DNA from: an uncultured Sphaerochaeta sp.
Lineage (GTDB): Bacteria; Spirochaetota; Spirochaetia; Sphaerochaetales; Sphaerochaetaceae
NCBI RefSeq assembly: GCF_963667405.1
Contig: NZ_OY763408.1
Span: 2,689,757-2,753,756, forward strand
Length of the DNA: 64,000 nucleotides
Direction of reading: 5' to 3'
Position 1 is the first letter of the stretch, and each line of letters begins with the position of its first letter. The translations under genes were made by a program, and so were the position numbers. Below, one piece after another: positions 16,929 through 25,620 of the stretch. The notes beneath the pieces were generated by a model that worked only from the letters and a program-made list of their open reading frames with translations, ran no database searches and was not told where the DNA came from.

Positions 16929-17432
16929 CTAGCCCAGAATGCCCGCAGGGAGCATCAGTGAGAAGACATGTACGAAGACAAGATAGATGAGGACCGGGGA
17001 GACAACCGAGATGCTGCCGAAGACCAGACATTTCTTTCTGGTCAGAGTTCCTTCGATGACCGCCATCTGTGCAAACAGGTAGGCAATGCTGGAGAGAATG
17101 AAACCTACGGGACTGAGGAGCAGCATGTACAGGAACATGAGGACAACAGTGAGAACGACCTTCACGGAGAAGGTTGCCTTCTGCCTGGGCTCGCTCACGG
17201 CGGTGCCGGCTTTTCTTTTCATCAGATAAGGGATCAGATTCGAAAGCAGCAGTCCGAGGCTGAGCAGCATGATGAAAATCCCGATGAGCTTGGGCATGAA
17301 GGCAGGTCCCACATCACCATTCATCGGAGGGCGCATCCGGCCCTCGAAGCCGATGCCCGAGAAGTAGAGATAGATGCCGAACGCCAGGAATATTGCGCCC
17401 GAAATCAGTGAGTTACGCGTCTCTTTGTTCAT
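16929..17432 (-). CDS. tctB: Tripartite tricarboxylate transporter, small permease TctB
   Basis: A 167-residue membrane protein with about four spans, including a C-terminal pair ending SLMLPAGILG; the other TctB in the window ends TLFLPRGILG. I start it at ATG 17432 behind GAGGGAG; an in-frame ORF to 17588 would add a 52-residue leader unlike TctB. It is separated from tctC by 157 bases that contain a strong stem-loop. Confidence 0.85.
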   Translation of the reverse strand: MNKETRNSLISGAIFLAFGIYLYFSGIGFEGRMRPPMNGDVGPAFMPKLIGIFIMLLSLGLLLSNLIPYLMKRKAGTAVSEPRQKATFSVKVVLTVVLMFLYMLLLSPVGFILSSIAYLFAQMAVIEGTLTRKKCLVFGSISVVSPVLIYLVFVHVFSLMLPAGILG

Positions 17433-17545
17433 AAAAACTCCCTCGTTGATACACATTCCTTGGATGCACGACACCACATGGGTGCCTTGGAAACCACGCT
17501 TCATTCCCAAAGAGATCCCTTGGAACCATGAGATGGACAAGAAGA

Positions 17546-17580
17546 GTCCCACGGCCCTCCCGTTGGGAAAGCCATGGGAC
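17546..17580 (-). terminator. Stem-loop behind tctC
   Basis: Outer arms GTCCCA/TGGGAC, then GGC/GCC and inner TCCC/GGGA form one interrupted hairpin starting 9 bases after the tctC stop. TCTTCTTG follows on the minus strand. It probably limits read-through into tctB and tctA. Confidence 0.6.
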
Positions 17581-17589
17581 TGGGTCACC

Positions 17590-18555
17590 TTACAGAAGGT
17601 GCTTGATGGACTGGTGTTCCTCAGCCTGCTGCTGCATGAGCTTAAGGGCGTCGGTTGTCTTGGCGAAGTACGGATTCTGCTTGTAGGTCTTCATGATGCT
17701 TTCCTGGTAGGCAGCTTCACCGTTGATGGTCTCGCAAGCATCAGCAAACTTGTTGACGATGGCCTGGTCGGTCCCCTTGGGGAAGGCAAAGAAGTAGTAG
17801 ATCGGGGTTGCGATGTCGTAGCCTTGCTCTTTTGCAGTAGGTACATTTGGATAGATCGGGTTTCTTTCTTCTTCGAGCAGAGCAAGAGCTCTCCATTCAC
17901 CGGATTCAAGGTAGGGAATGGACGGCCCGAGGGGGTTGGGAATTGCGGTGACGTGGCCACCAAGAAGGGCTGCAATACGCTCGGAAGAACCGCCGAAGTC
18001 GACGAGGTTCATCTTTGCTCCGACCTTGTTGAGCATCGTGCCCTGCACATAGGTGGTTGCACCCATGTTAGCGGCAAAAGTCAGCTGGGGATTGGCAGTC
18101 TTGGAAGCTTCGATCAGGTCCTTGAGGGTCTTGTAAGGGGAGTTTGCGTTTACTGCAACCACGTTGCCGGGGTTCTTGGCAGCGACGGCAGCAAACTCAA
18201 AGGCCTCAATACCGAAGTCGGTGGTTCCGCTGAGCTCGTTGACCAACAGTGCAGAGTGATAGAAGAGAACGGTGTACCCATCGGGTGCAGCATTCTTCAC
18301 CTGGGTTGCACCGGTTGCTCCACCGTTTCCGGCCATGTTGACGACGACAACGTTCTGCCCAAGAATCTCGCCAAGGCGGGTTGCATAAGCACGTGCGTTG
18401 AAGTCAGTGTCACCACCGGGGTTGAAGGGCACGATGACCTGAATGGTCTTCTTCGGCCAAGCGTCTTTCGCGGCTCCGGTCTCGCTTGCACCGTTTGCAA
18501 AGACGGCTGCACAGAGACTTACCAGAAGTACTGATACAAGGATAATTTTTTTCAC
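17590..18555 (-). CDS. tctC: Tripartite tricarboxylate transporter substrate-binding protein TctC
   Basis: A 321-residue Bug/TctC-type binding protein. The signal peptide (MKKIILVSVLLVSLCAAVFA) precedes a mature start NGASETG. Family segments are VIVPFNPGGDTDFNAR near residue 42 and VVVNMAGNGGATGATQVKN near 75. It captures a carboxylate in the periplasm for TctAB. It is the first gene of the operon and has a strong promoter with a palindrome at the start site. Confidence 0.92.
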   Translation of the reverse strand: MKKIILVSVLLVSLCAAVFANGASETGAAKDAWPKKTIQVIVPFNPGGDTDFNARAYATRLGEILGQNVVVVNMAGNGGATGATQVKNAAPDGYTVLFYHSALLVNELSGTTDFGIEAFEFAAVAAKNPGNVVAVNANSPYKTLKDLIEASKTANPQLTFAANMGATTYVQGTMLNKVGAKMNLVDFGGSSERIAALLGGHVTAIPNPLGPSIPYLESGEWRALALLEEERNPIYPNVPTAKEQGYDIATPIYYFFAFPKGTDQAIVNKFADACETINGEAAYQESIMKTYKQNPYFAKTTDALKLMQQQAEEHQSIKHLL

Positions 18556-18576
18556 AATAGAACCTCCACGTTTTTG

Positions 18577-18596
18577 TATCTGAAATCTCAGATACT
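18577..18596. promoter_or_regulatory. Operator-like palindrome at the tctC start site
   Basis: GTATCTGA AATC TCAGATAC is a perfect 8-4-8 inverted repeat. With one mismatch the arms extend by AAA/TTT. It begins about 7 bases after the -10 box of the tctC promoter, so a bound protein would block transcription. The FCD regulator at 7044-7700 is the likely ligand-sensing partner. Confidence 0.6.
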
Positions 18597-18602
18597 AAAA
18601 TG

Positions 18603-18631
18603 AGTGTAAGGCCCGTATTCCTGGATGTCAA
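18603..18631 (-). promoter_or_regulatory. Promoter of the first TctABC operon
   Basis: A perfect TTGACA (18626-18631) is 17 bases from TACACT (18603-18608), pointing at tctC. Confidence 0.7.
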
Positions 18632-18725
18632 GAAAAAGTTCAGGGATTTGCACCGCAGCTCTCCTGAACCTGCTTGTATCTCTTTTGAGGGTAATTATCT
18701 GCAGAGGGCATACAATCTTGTACCC

Positions 18726-19640
18726 TCAGAGAACCAAGCACCAGATGGGGATGGAGAGCATGGAGAGTATGGTGCTGACGATTACCAGCTTGGAGGTGAA
18801 AACGGTGTCAGAACCATACTTGGCGGCAAGAATGACGGTGGAAGATCCGCCGGGCATCGCCCCCAGTATGACTGACACGCCGATGATCAGGGGTTCAATC
18901 CCCAACACGCGTCCTGCAAGCAGTGAGACAAGAGGGATGACCACCAACCGAAGAAAAGAGAACAACAACAGGTTGCGGTCAATTTTAAGATGCTTGCGCT
19001 CGGTCTCGGCCAAGAGAGCTCCAATGAGCATCATGGAAAGAGCTGTGGTACACCCTCCGATGGAGGAGAGCGTCTTCTCGACAAATAGGGGAAGGGAGAG
19101 CTGGAAAGACATCAGCATAAGGCCGAGGTAGACGGCAATCATGCTTGGATGCAGAATCACCTTCAAAGCTGCCTCTTTTTTGCTTGCCCCGGCCGGGCTG
19201 AAGATGGAGAGTCCCACCGTCCACATGAGGACCCGCAAAGGGATGAGATAGATGGAGGCGTACATGAGACCAGACGAGCCGAACAGCTCCCCCACGATGG
19301 GAAGGCCCATGAACCCGGCATTGGAGACCAACAACCCATAACGCAGTACGCTTTGCTGAGCCTTCTCCACCTTGCGGAAGAACAAACGGGAGAGGAGAAA
19401 ACAGAAGACATGAACACCGACCGATACGAGGAAAGTGAACACCAAGCTCTGGATGAGCTGCTTGTCTATGGAGAACTGGAAGGAAAGCACAATCGAGCAG
19501 GGAAGTGTCACAAACAGGACAAGGTCGGTAAGCACGCGTTTGGTCGCATCCTCAAAGAGCCCGATCTTGCGCAACAGTACGCCTACTGCCAGCAAGGCAA
19601 ACAACTGCCCCTGCAAATTCCAAACGCTTGTTACATCCAT
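18726..19640 (-). CDS. AEC family transporter (auxin efflux carrier-like)
   Basis: A 304-residue membrane protein with about ten spans and the PGGSSTVILAAKYGSD segment near residue 275 typical of AEC permeases. Bacterial members such as MdcF and MleP move malonate, malate or other organic acids. I use ATG 19640, since the longer frame begins at a TTG. The gene stands between the TctABC operon and the epimerase operon on the same strand, so it could export or import an acid from either pathway. It is distantly related to the AEC protein at 62852-63775. Confidence 0.85.
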   Translation of the reverse strand: MDVTSVWNLQGQLFALLAVGVLLRKIGLFEDATKRVLTDLVLFVTLPCSIVLSFQFSIDKQLIQSLVFTFLVSVGVHVFCFLLSRLFFRKVEKAQQSVLRYGLLVSNAGFMGLPIVGELFGSSGLMYASIYLIPLRVLMWTVGLSIFSPAGASKKEAALKVILHPSMIAVYLGLMLMSFQLSLPLFVEKTLSSIGGCTTALSMMLIGALLAETERKHLKIDRNLLLFSFLRLVVIPLVSLLAGRVLGIEPLIIGVSVILGAMPGGSSTVILAAKYGSDTVFTSKLVIVSTILSMLSIPIWCLVL

Positions 19641-19683
19641 TGCCCACCCCAACCTTATCCGACTACCCTACCAAAGCAACGAG

Positions 19684-19721
19684 TGCGATGCAAGAGCCGG
19701 TTCTCCGTAACTTGCATCGCA
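19684..19721 (-). terminator. Stem-loop after the epimerase operon
   Basis: TGCGATGCAAG and its exact complement (11-base arms) enclose a 16-base loop. It lies between the end of the isomerase gene and the AEC gene. The following T stretch is poor, so termination strength is uncertain. Confidence 0.5.
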
Positions 19722-19746
19722 TTGCTTTCAGAAATGACTGATACGA

Positions 19747-20559
19747 TCAAAGCATTGGTTGGATATACTCTATGCTCTTCTTGAATGCCGTCTCCTTGTC
19801 TGGTACGGGAAACACCTCAATGCCCAGCCAACCGGTGTAGCCGATGTCTCCTAAAATGGTGATGAAGGAAGCAAAGTCAAAAACTCCTCCTCCAAGATAC
19901 TTTCTATTTGAGTCAGCAAGATGCACATACTTGATGAAAGGAGCACCTTCTTCCATACTCTTTCGGATGTCACGATCCTCGATATGCAGATGGGCGGTGT
20001 CCACCATGAGTTGGAATGAGGGTGAATTGAGCTGTTTCACCAGCTCAATACCCTCTTGGGTCGTATTGATGTAGTTCAGGGCAAGGGTATTCACCGGCTC
20101 TAGGACGATCACAACACCTTTCTGCTCAGCATATGATGTCACCTCTTGCAACGCTTCAAGAATTCGCTTGCGCGTCCATGCCTGATCAACATCGGGGGTA
20201 TACCCACCCCGGACTCTGCCCAGGTTGATGAAGCAGCCCAACTGCTGTGCTACATCGATACCTTTCTTGAATCGAGCGATAGCCTCTGCCCTGATGGCAT
20301 CATCCGGGTCCGCAAACGAGAGCCGATCCTGCCCGTAATACTCACCAGTACACACCATGGGAATGGCAAGCCCATACTTCTCACGTAAAGCAATCAAGGT
20401 GGCAACATCCACATTGTTTGGGTTTCGGACTGTCAGTTCCATTCCCTCATATCCCCATGCCTTAAGGGTAGCAAAGGTCGTCTCGAGATCATCCTGATAC
20501 GATGTTACTCCAGGCTTGCGGTAGACTTCAGGTGTTGAGATTTGGCAACTTATGTTCAT
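19747..20559 (-). CDS. Sugar phosphate isomerase/epimerase (TIM barrel)
   Basis: A 270-residue protein of the xylose-isomerase-like/AP-endonuclease-2 superfamily, which includes tagatose 3-epimerase and hydroxypyruvate isomerase. Candidate metal and catalytic residues are in VLEPVN near residue 152, LMVDTAHLH near 183 and IEVFPVP near 246. Its ATG overlaps the rpe stop by four bases (20556-20559). The partner enzymes (Rpe, transketolase) suggest that it feeds an unusual ketose into the pentose phosphate pathway. Confidence 0.82.
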   Translation of the reverse strand: MNISCQISTPEVYRKPGVTSYQDDLETTFATLKAWGYEGMELTVRNPNNVDVATLIALREKYGLAIPMVCTGEYYGQDRLSFADPDDAIRAEAIARFKKGIDVAQQLGCFINLGRVRGGYTPDVDQAWTRKRILEALQEVTSYAEQKGVVIVLEPVNTLALNYINTTQEGIELVKQLNSPSFQLMVDTAHLHIEDRDIRKSMEEGAPFIKYVHLADSNRKYLGGGVFDFASFITILGDIGYTGWLGIEVFPVPDKETAFKKSIEYIQPML

Positions 20560-21224
20560 ACAGCCTCCTTACAGCTTCCTTTCAGCAAGCGGATGGCCTC
20601 TGCTCTGTTAGGGGCATCAACAACGGCACTTCCTGCAACCAGAACGGTGGCTCCGGCATCCCTGACGGACTTGGCGTTCGAAACAGTAATACCTCCATCG
20701 ACTTCCACCTCCACAGAGAGCCCGAGCGATTGGATTCTCTCTGAGACATACTCAATCTTTCTCAGCATCTGGGGGATAAATTTTTGCCCACCGTAGCCAG
20801 GGTTCACAGACATGATCAAAACCAGGTCCAATTCCTCGTACAGATACTCCAAAACATCGGGATGAGTGGAAGGATTGAGTGCAATTCCTGCTTTCTTTCC
20901 CAAACCCCTGATTTGGTTCACCACCCGATGGAGGTGCGTATTTGCAGCACTCTCCGGGTGTACGGTGATGATGTCAGCACCTGCTTCGGCAAACTCCGCC
21001 AGATAACGAGGCGCATCATGGATCATGAGATGTACATCGAACGGAAGAGAAACAACCCCTCTCAAGGATCGTATCATTGACTGTCCGAAGGACATATTGG
21101 GAACAAATATATTATCCATGACATCCAAGTGCAGCCAATCAGCACCCGAATTACTCAAACTGAGAATCTCATCAGCAAGGTGTCCAAAATCAGCCGTGAG
21201 AATCGAAGGGGAAATTTTTGTCAT
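20556..21224 (-). CDS. rpe: Ribulose-phosphate 3-epimerase
   Basis: A 222-residue TIM barrel with the full Rpe pattern: ISPSILTADFGHLADEI, WLHLDVMDNIFVPNMSFG, FDVHLMI, SVNPGYGGQKF and VEVDGGI. It should interconvert D-ribulose 5-phosphate and D-xylulose 5-phosphate, or epimerise a similar ketose phosphate such as D-allulose 6-phosphate, as operon-encoded Rpe homologues (AlsE) do. It starts 30 bases after the DeoR gene and overlaps the next gene. Confidence 0.9.
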   Translation of the reverse strand: MTKISPSILTADFGHLADEILSLSNSGADWLHLDVMDNIFVPNMSFGQSMIRSLRGVVSLPFDVHLMIHDAPRYLAEFAEAGADIITVHPESAANTHLHRVVNQIRGLGKKAGIALNPSTHPDVLEYLYEELDLVLIMSVNPGYGGQKFIPQMLRKIEYVSERIQSLGLSVEVEVDGGITVSNAKSVRDAGATVLVAGSAVVDAPNRAEAIRLLKGSCKEAV

Positions 21225-21254
21225 ACTTACTCCATTGGATCAACAGCCAAGCAC

Positions 21255-22019
21255 CTACACAAGAATGATATTCACACCAGCGTCAACTATCTGTGCATAG
21301 ATCTGCTTGTCCAACTCCTTGCCTGTAATAATGAGATCGATATCTTCCAAACCGCATACATTGATGAATGCTTCCTTTGTGAACTTGGAATGATCACACA
21401 TCACCACCACCTTATGAGCTGCCTTGACTGCCATCCGTTTGATCTGTACTTCCTCGATATTGGTGATCATGCATCCGTTTTTCATGCTGATAGCATCAAA
21501 GCCCATGAAGGCGATATCAAAAAAGAGATCTTTCATGATGGTCTCAGAGAAAAACCCAGTCAGGGTGAAGTAGTGTTTGCGTAACGATCCCCCGATTACC
21601 GACACATCAATGGTCTCGATGTCAGAGAGCGCATTGGCAATAGCGATATCATTGGTAACCACGATTACAGAAGAGAGCTCTTTCAGATACTTGGTCATCT
21701 GGAAAACCGTTGCACTACTGTCCAGGTATGCACATGCCTCAAAGTCGATATGCTTGACAGCCTCTTCAGCAATCCGCTGTTTTTCATCGAGATTCGAAAG
21801 ACGCCGTACCGAATAAGGCTGCTCATAGAGAATTCCTGTCTTCTTGAGGGCTACCCCACCGTGACTCATCTCTACCGTGCCGTCGTCTTCCAGCTCCTTC
21901 AAGGTGCGCCGGATGGTAGCCGTGGATACATCCATCGACTCGGCAAGCTCCTTGATATTGGCAAATTTGTTTACCAGCAGGTATGATTTGATTTTCTCTC
22001 GACGCTCAATTTTCAACAT
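21255..22019 (-). CDS. DeoR family transcriptional regulator
   Basis: A 254-residue regulator. The DeoR helix-turn-helix spans about residues 5-57 (KFANIKELAESMDVSTATIRRTLKELE) and the sensor domain shows the AYLDSSATVFQMTKYL and DIAFMGFDAI segments. DeoR sensors bind sugar phosphates. It sits between the peptidase and Rpe genes and probably controls this operon; the palindrome at 25022-25039 upstream of the transketolase genes is a candidate target. Confidence 0.88.
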   Translation of the reverse strand: MLKIERREKIKSYLLVNKFANIKELAESMDVSTATIRRTLKELEDDGTVEMSHGGVALKKTGILYEQPYSVRRLSNLDEKQRIAEEAVKHIDFEACAYLDSSATVFQMTKYLKELSSVIVVTNDIAIANALSDIETIDVSVIGGSLRKHYFTLTGFFSETIMKDLFFDIAFMGFDAISMKNGCMITNIEEVQIKRMAVKAAHKVVVMCDHSKFTKEAFINVCGLEDIDLIITGKELDKQIYAQIVDAGVNIILV

Positions 22020-22123
22020 CGGTTCGCCTCATTCTATTCATTTCCAACACCTTTCTTTCCATCACCAGCAGGGCCTGGCTGCAAGCAATGCATATACGTA
22101 CAGCCATGCTCCCAAGAAGACAC

Positions 22124-23221
22124 TCACTCTATGCAGTATCTACCGATTTTGAAGTTTTTATCTATATTCTGTACCATATGTACAACTATTTTTGTGAGAT
22201 TTTCCAAATCCTGTAGATCACAAGTCTCTACAGGAGAATGAGTATACCTCACCGGGAATCCCATATCGAGACAACCGATATAGTTTCCTTCAAGCTGTAC
22301 ATACGCACAGTCGGTAAGCATCCCAAGCGCTGCAAACTCCTGAAGCGGAATATCCAACGCTTCAGAGGAACGCAGAGCATGTTTGTACAACCCATTATGG
22401 GCGATGGTGCCATTGAGGGTCCCTCTTCCATGGAAGTTGTACAACGTTACTGTAGGTCCCTTGCCCAGACCAATATCGTAACGACTGCTCAGATCGGGAG
22501 TGTCCCCAGGAAGGGCGACATCAAGTCCGATAGCCAGGTCCGGTTTCTTTGCCCGTGCGGCAAAGATGGCCCCCCTGATACTGAACTCCTCCCACACCGT
22601 GCCCACCACATAGATGGTGGAAGGGTGCTTGAGAGTGGCTAGGCTTTCTGCCAGTTTAACCAGCACAGCACATGCTCCCCTATTGTCAATCGCAGTTCCC
22701 GAAACCATCCTTCCCTGCAACTGCCTGAAGTTGGGGGTGTAGCTTACCGGGCATCCTACATGGACACCGAGATCAAGTACATCCTGCTTGCTCTTTACTC
22801 CAATGTCGATGAAGAGGCTGGTGACCAAATCCACCTTGTACTTCTCATCGGCAGAAGTTGCATGGTGTGACTTGTTGCCAAACACACCTTGTACTGCACC
22901 ATTGTCAATGGTTCTGATCGTAACCTCAAGGCCGGGAAGCACCTTCTCAGGAATACCTCCCAAGCGATCAACCTGAATCAAACCATTGGGTTCAATCTTG
23001 CGGACGATGAACCCCAGTTGGTCCATATGAGCGAATACCATGATCGAAGGGGCATCCTTGTCGGTCCCCGGGAAGGTGGCAATGACGTTGCCTGCACGAT
23101 CCACTTCAATCTGTTTCGTAAACGAGCCCAAATAGGAGTGCATCTTTCTCGCCATGTTCTCTTCATAGCCGGAGACGGCCTGAGTCAGCATGAACTCCTT
23201 AAGTACGTGTACCAATTCCAT
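22124..23221 (-). CDS. M42 family metallopeptidase-like protein (FrvX type)
   Basis: A 365-residue M42 aminopeptidase/endoglucanase-M-like protein. Metal and catalytic motifs are complete: VFAHMDQLGF near residue 65, GTAIDNRG near 180, TVWEEFSIRGA near 212, GLDVALPGDTP near 235 and RYTHSPVE near 325. Such proteins form large tetrahedral peptidase shells, but members like FrvX occur in sugar operons with no known substrate. Here it lies between the transketolase C-subunit (16 bases upstream) and the DeoR gene. A role on a glycated peptide or sugar conjugate is possible. Confidence 0.88.
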   Translation of the reverse strand: MELVHVLKEFMLTQAVSGYEENMARKMHSYLGSFTKQIEVDRAGNVIATFPGTDKDAPSIMVFAHMDQLGFIVRKIEPNGLIQVDRLGGIPEKVLPGLEVTIRTIDNGAVQGVFGNKSHHATSADEKYKVDLVTSLFIDIGVKSKQDVLDLGVHVGCPVSYTPNFRQLQGRMVSGTAIDNRGACAVLVKLAESLATLKHPSTIYVVGTVWEEFSIRGAIFAARAKKPDLAIGLDVALPGDTPDLSSRYDIGLGKGPTVTLYNFHGRGTLNGTIAHNGLYKHALRSSEALDIPLQEFAALGMLTDCAYVQLEGNYIGCLDMGFPVRYTHSPVETCDLQDLENLTKIVVHMVQNIDKNFKIGRYCIE

Positions 23222-23237
23222 ACGGTTTCCTTTCCGC

Positions 23238-24158
23238 TCACTGCAGGGAGCGAACTGCCTCTGCTACGGCTTTCGGGGTGAATCCAAAGAGCTCAAACAG
23301 CTCACTCTTGGTGCCCGACCGGCCGAAGACATCCTTGACCCCAAGCTTTACCAAGGGAACACAGACCTTTCCTGCAATGGTTTCGCTTACGAGACCACCC
23401 AAACCACCGATAATGCTGTGATCTTCCAACGTGACCAAGGCCTTTGTCTCCTTCGCTGCCTTCATCACCGCTTGCTCATCAAACGGCTTGAGTGAGTACA
23501 TATCCAACACTCGTACCTTGATGCCTTCTTCTGCAAGCAACTTTGCCGCATCCAAAGCCACTTCCACCATATTCCCGATGGCAAGGATGGTTGCGTCAGT
23601 ACCTTCAGCAAGTTGCTTGCTGCCACCCAAGGGGAACTTTTCATCGGCATCGTACAGTTCAACGGCGTCTGCTTTTCCGAATCTCAGGTAGACAGGGCCT
23701 TCGATTTCGGCAGCAAGTCTCGTGAGATAGTGTGTTGCTATCGGAGAAGCAGGGACAAAAAGCCTGATATTAGGAATGCTGCGGATAATGGAAATATCCT
23801 CAACCGATTGGTGGGTGGCTCCATCCTCACCAGTTTCCAGACCGGAGTGTGTACCTGCAACCTTCACATTGAGGTTAGGATAGCAGACTGCGTTACGCAA
23901 CTGTTCCACTGCTCTCATGCTGGAAAAGACTCCGAAAGTTGCCAGAAACGGGAGCTTTCCGCAGGTTGCCAAGCCGGCTGCCATACCGATCATATTCTGT
24001 TCGGCAATTCCTACGTTCACAAAACGATCGGGATATGCCGCCTTGAACTGAATGGTTCCCGTCGATTTTGCTACATCAGCATCAAGGACGACCAACTCAG
24101 GCCGTTCGGCGGCCAACTCTACCAGTGTATCTCCATATTCAACCCTATTTGATTTCAT
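23238..24158 (-). CDS. Transketolase, C-terminal subunit
   Basis: The 306-residue protein covers the pyrimidine-binding and C-terminal domains of transketolase: VVLDADVAKSTGT near residue 23, FVNVGIAEQNMIGMAAGLA near 50 (catalytic Glu) and THSGLETGEDGATHQSVED near 105. It pairs with the N-terminal subunit whose reading frame overlaps by 14 bases. I start it at ATG 24158 behind GGGAGGTG. Split transketolases are common in Firmicutes, spirochaetes and archaea. Confidence 0.92.
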   Translation of the reverse strand: MKSNRVEYGDTLVELAAERPELVVLDADVAKSTGTIQFKAAYPDRFVNVGIAEQNMIGMAAGLATCGKLPFLATFGVFSSMRAVEQLRNAVCYPNLNVKVAGTHSGLETGEDGATHQSVEDISIIRSIPNIRLFVPASPIATHYLTRLAAEIEGPVYLRFGKADAVELYDADEKFPLGGSKQLAEGTDATILAIGNMVEVALDAAKLLAEEGIKVRVLDMYSLKPFDEQAVMKAAKETKALVTLEDHSIIGGLGGLVSETIAGKVCVPLVKLGVKDVFGRSGTKSELFELFGFTPKAVAEAVRSLQ

Positions 24159-24975
24159 ATTCACCTCCCAGCTCACGCATAGCCTGTTCGTACTGCTCCT
24201 TGGTGGGAACACCACCATGCCAAGCAGGAGTCCCTTCCATGTAGGAAACACCCTTTCCCTTGATGGTATCAGCAATGATCATCGTCGGCTGAGCATCGGG
24301 CTGGTTCGGGATTGCATCCAATGCATCCACAATTTGCTGCATGTCATGACCATCAATTTGTACGACCTTCCAACCGAATGCCCTGAACTTGGCAGCGATG
24401 TCACCAATGCTCATCACGTCATCGGTCATGCCGCACATCTGCACCCGGTTGTTGTCCAGGATTCCCACCAGATTTCCCAAGCGCATGTGGGCTGCAGCCA
24501 TTGCTGCTTCCCAGACCTGTCCCTCCTGCAGTTCACCATCACCCAGCATGACATAGACCTTGTAGTCCTTTTTGTCCATTTTTCCTGCAAGTGCCATACC
24601 AGCACTGACCGAGAGATACTGACCAAGAGATCCGACCGTCATATCTCCACCAGGGTTCTTGATGTTCACGGTCCCTTGCAAGGAACCATTTCCATGGCGG
24701 AAACTCCATAGTTCTTCCCTGGGAATGAACCCTTTGTTTACCAAAGCTGCAAATACGACTGGAGCTGCATGGCCTTTGCTCAGGACAAAGCGATCACGGT
24801 CAGCCCACTTCGAATCTTCCGTCTTGATATTCATCTTATAAAAATACAGTGCGGAAATGATGTCTGCAGCAGACAAGCTTCCACCAGGATGTCCAGACTT
24901 GGAATTGTAAATCATCTTGATGGTATCTTGGCGTAACTTAGCTGCCATTGCTTTCAAAGCATCAATATCTTTCAA
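24145..24975 (-). CDS. Transketolase, N-terminal subunit
   Basis: The 276-residue protein is the thiamine-diphosphate-binding half: NSKSGHPGGSLSAADIISAL near residue 24, DRFVLSKGHAAPV near 63 and the ThDP motif GDGELQEGQVWEAAMAAAH near 140, then DNNRVQMCG. With the adjacent C-subunit it moves two-carbon ketol units. The start is a TTG at 24975 with AAGGGGG 5 bases upstream; the next ATG (24948) has no ribosome site. It is first in the operon. Confidence 0.9.
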   Translation of the reverse strand: MKDIDALKAMAAKLRQDTIKMIYNSKSGHPGGSLSAADIISALYFYKMNIKTEDSKWADRDRFVLSKGHAAPVVFAALVNKGFIPREELWSFRHGNGSLQGTVNIKNPGGDMTVGSLGQYLSVSAGMALAGKMDKKDYKVYVMLGDGELQEGQVWEAAMAAAHMRLGNLVGILDNNRVQMCGMTDDVMSIGDIAAKFRAFGWKVVQIDGHDMQQIVDALDAIPNQPDAQPTMIIADTIKGKGVSYMEGTPAWHGGVPTKEQYEQAMRELGGEYEIK

Positions 24976-25021
24976 AATAGCCCCCTTATATTCCTTATAT
25001 GTCTACTGACAAGAGTAACCA

Positions 25022-25039
25022 TACAATTGCTGAATTGTA
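25022..25039. promoter_or_regulatory. Palindrome upstream of the transketolase genes
   Basis: TACAATT GCTG AATTGTA is a perfect 7-4-7 inverted repeat 47 bases before the TTG start of the transketolase operon. It is a candidate DeoR operator. Confidence 0.4.
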
Positions 25040-25319
25040 AATGAATTTTTGCAGAAAACTACATATTTTGTCACTTTTTAGTACCAATGTTCCCAATTTC
25101 TTGCTCTCAGAACAAAGAAGAGGCAAGAGGTGGAAGCATCGCTTTTCATGGAACAACTCCCTTTTCCCTCTTCTTATTGATAGTCCTATATGATCCAGTT
25201 CTACCCGTTATTTAGGCGTTCATCGCCGGAAAGAATAATGATAGTATTGTTCTTTATTTATTTTATAGTATGTTTTTATAAATCTAACAGCTATTCCAGA
25301 CATGATTGGAGGTATGCTC

Positions 25320-25335
25320 AGTTTTCAAGAAAACT
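25320..25335. promoter_or_regulatory. 16-base palindrome in the divergent gap
   Basis: AGTTTTCAAGAAAACT is a perfect 7-2-7 inverted repeat, roughly midway between the two divergent operons. Its partner protein is unknown. Confidence 0.3.
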
Positions 25336-25620
25336 CACTGATTGCCACTATTTGCGGAATCCTGAAATACCATCACCATCCATGAGGCTTTCCTTAATGA
25401 GAACTGTTGTTAGTGGATAGACAGGTATTGTCACATTTGAATCATACCTTTCGTATTGGTTTCGAGTTAGGAATTTAAGTATATTCTTGTATTAAATAAG
25501 TTAATCGGTTTAGCTTCTCGCATTGACTGCATTTTCATGATTTTTTTGTTGTGGATTACTGAAAAGTATTGTAACTTTATAACCGGATAGTTTCAATTAA
25601 CTAAACAAAAGGAGCATTTT

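Larger units (their letters stand above)
24976..25620. other. 645-base divergent regulatory gap
   Basis: This AT-rich gap lies between the transketolase operon and the TRAP operon. The only open frame of note (25190-25420, plus) shows no ribosome site or domain. It contains two perfect palindromes and a possible TRAP promoter (TTACTG near 25556, TATAAC near 25578). It is longer than needed for two promoters, so a small RNA or decayed gene is possible, but I cannot identify one. Confidence 0.5.

Noticed and set aside
25190..25420. 76-residue frame in the divergent gap
   Set aside because: No ribosome site and no recognisable composition or motif.
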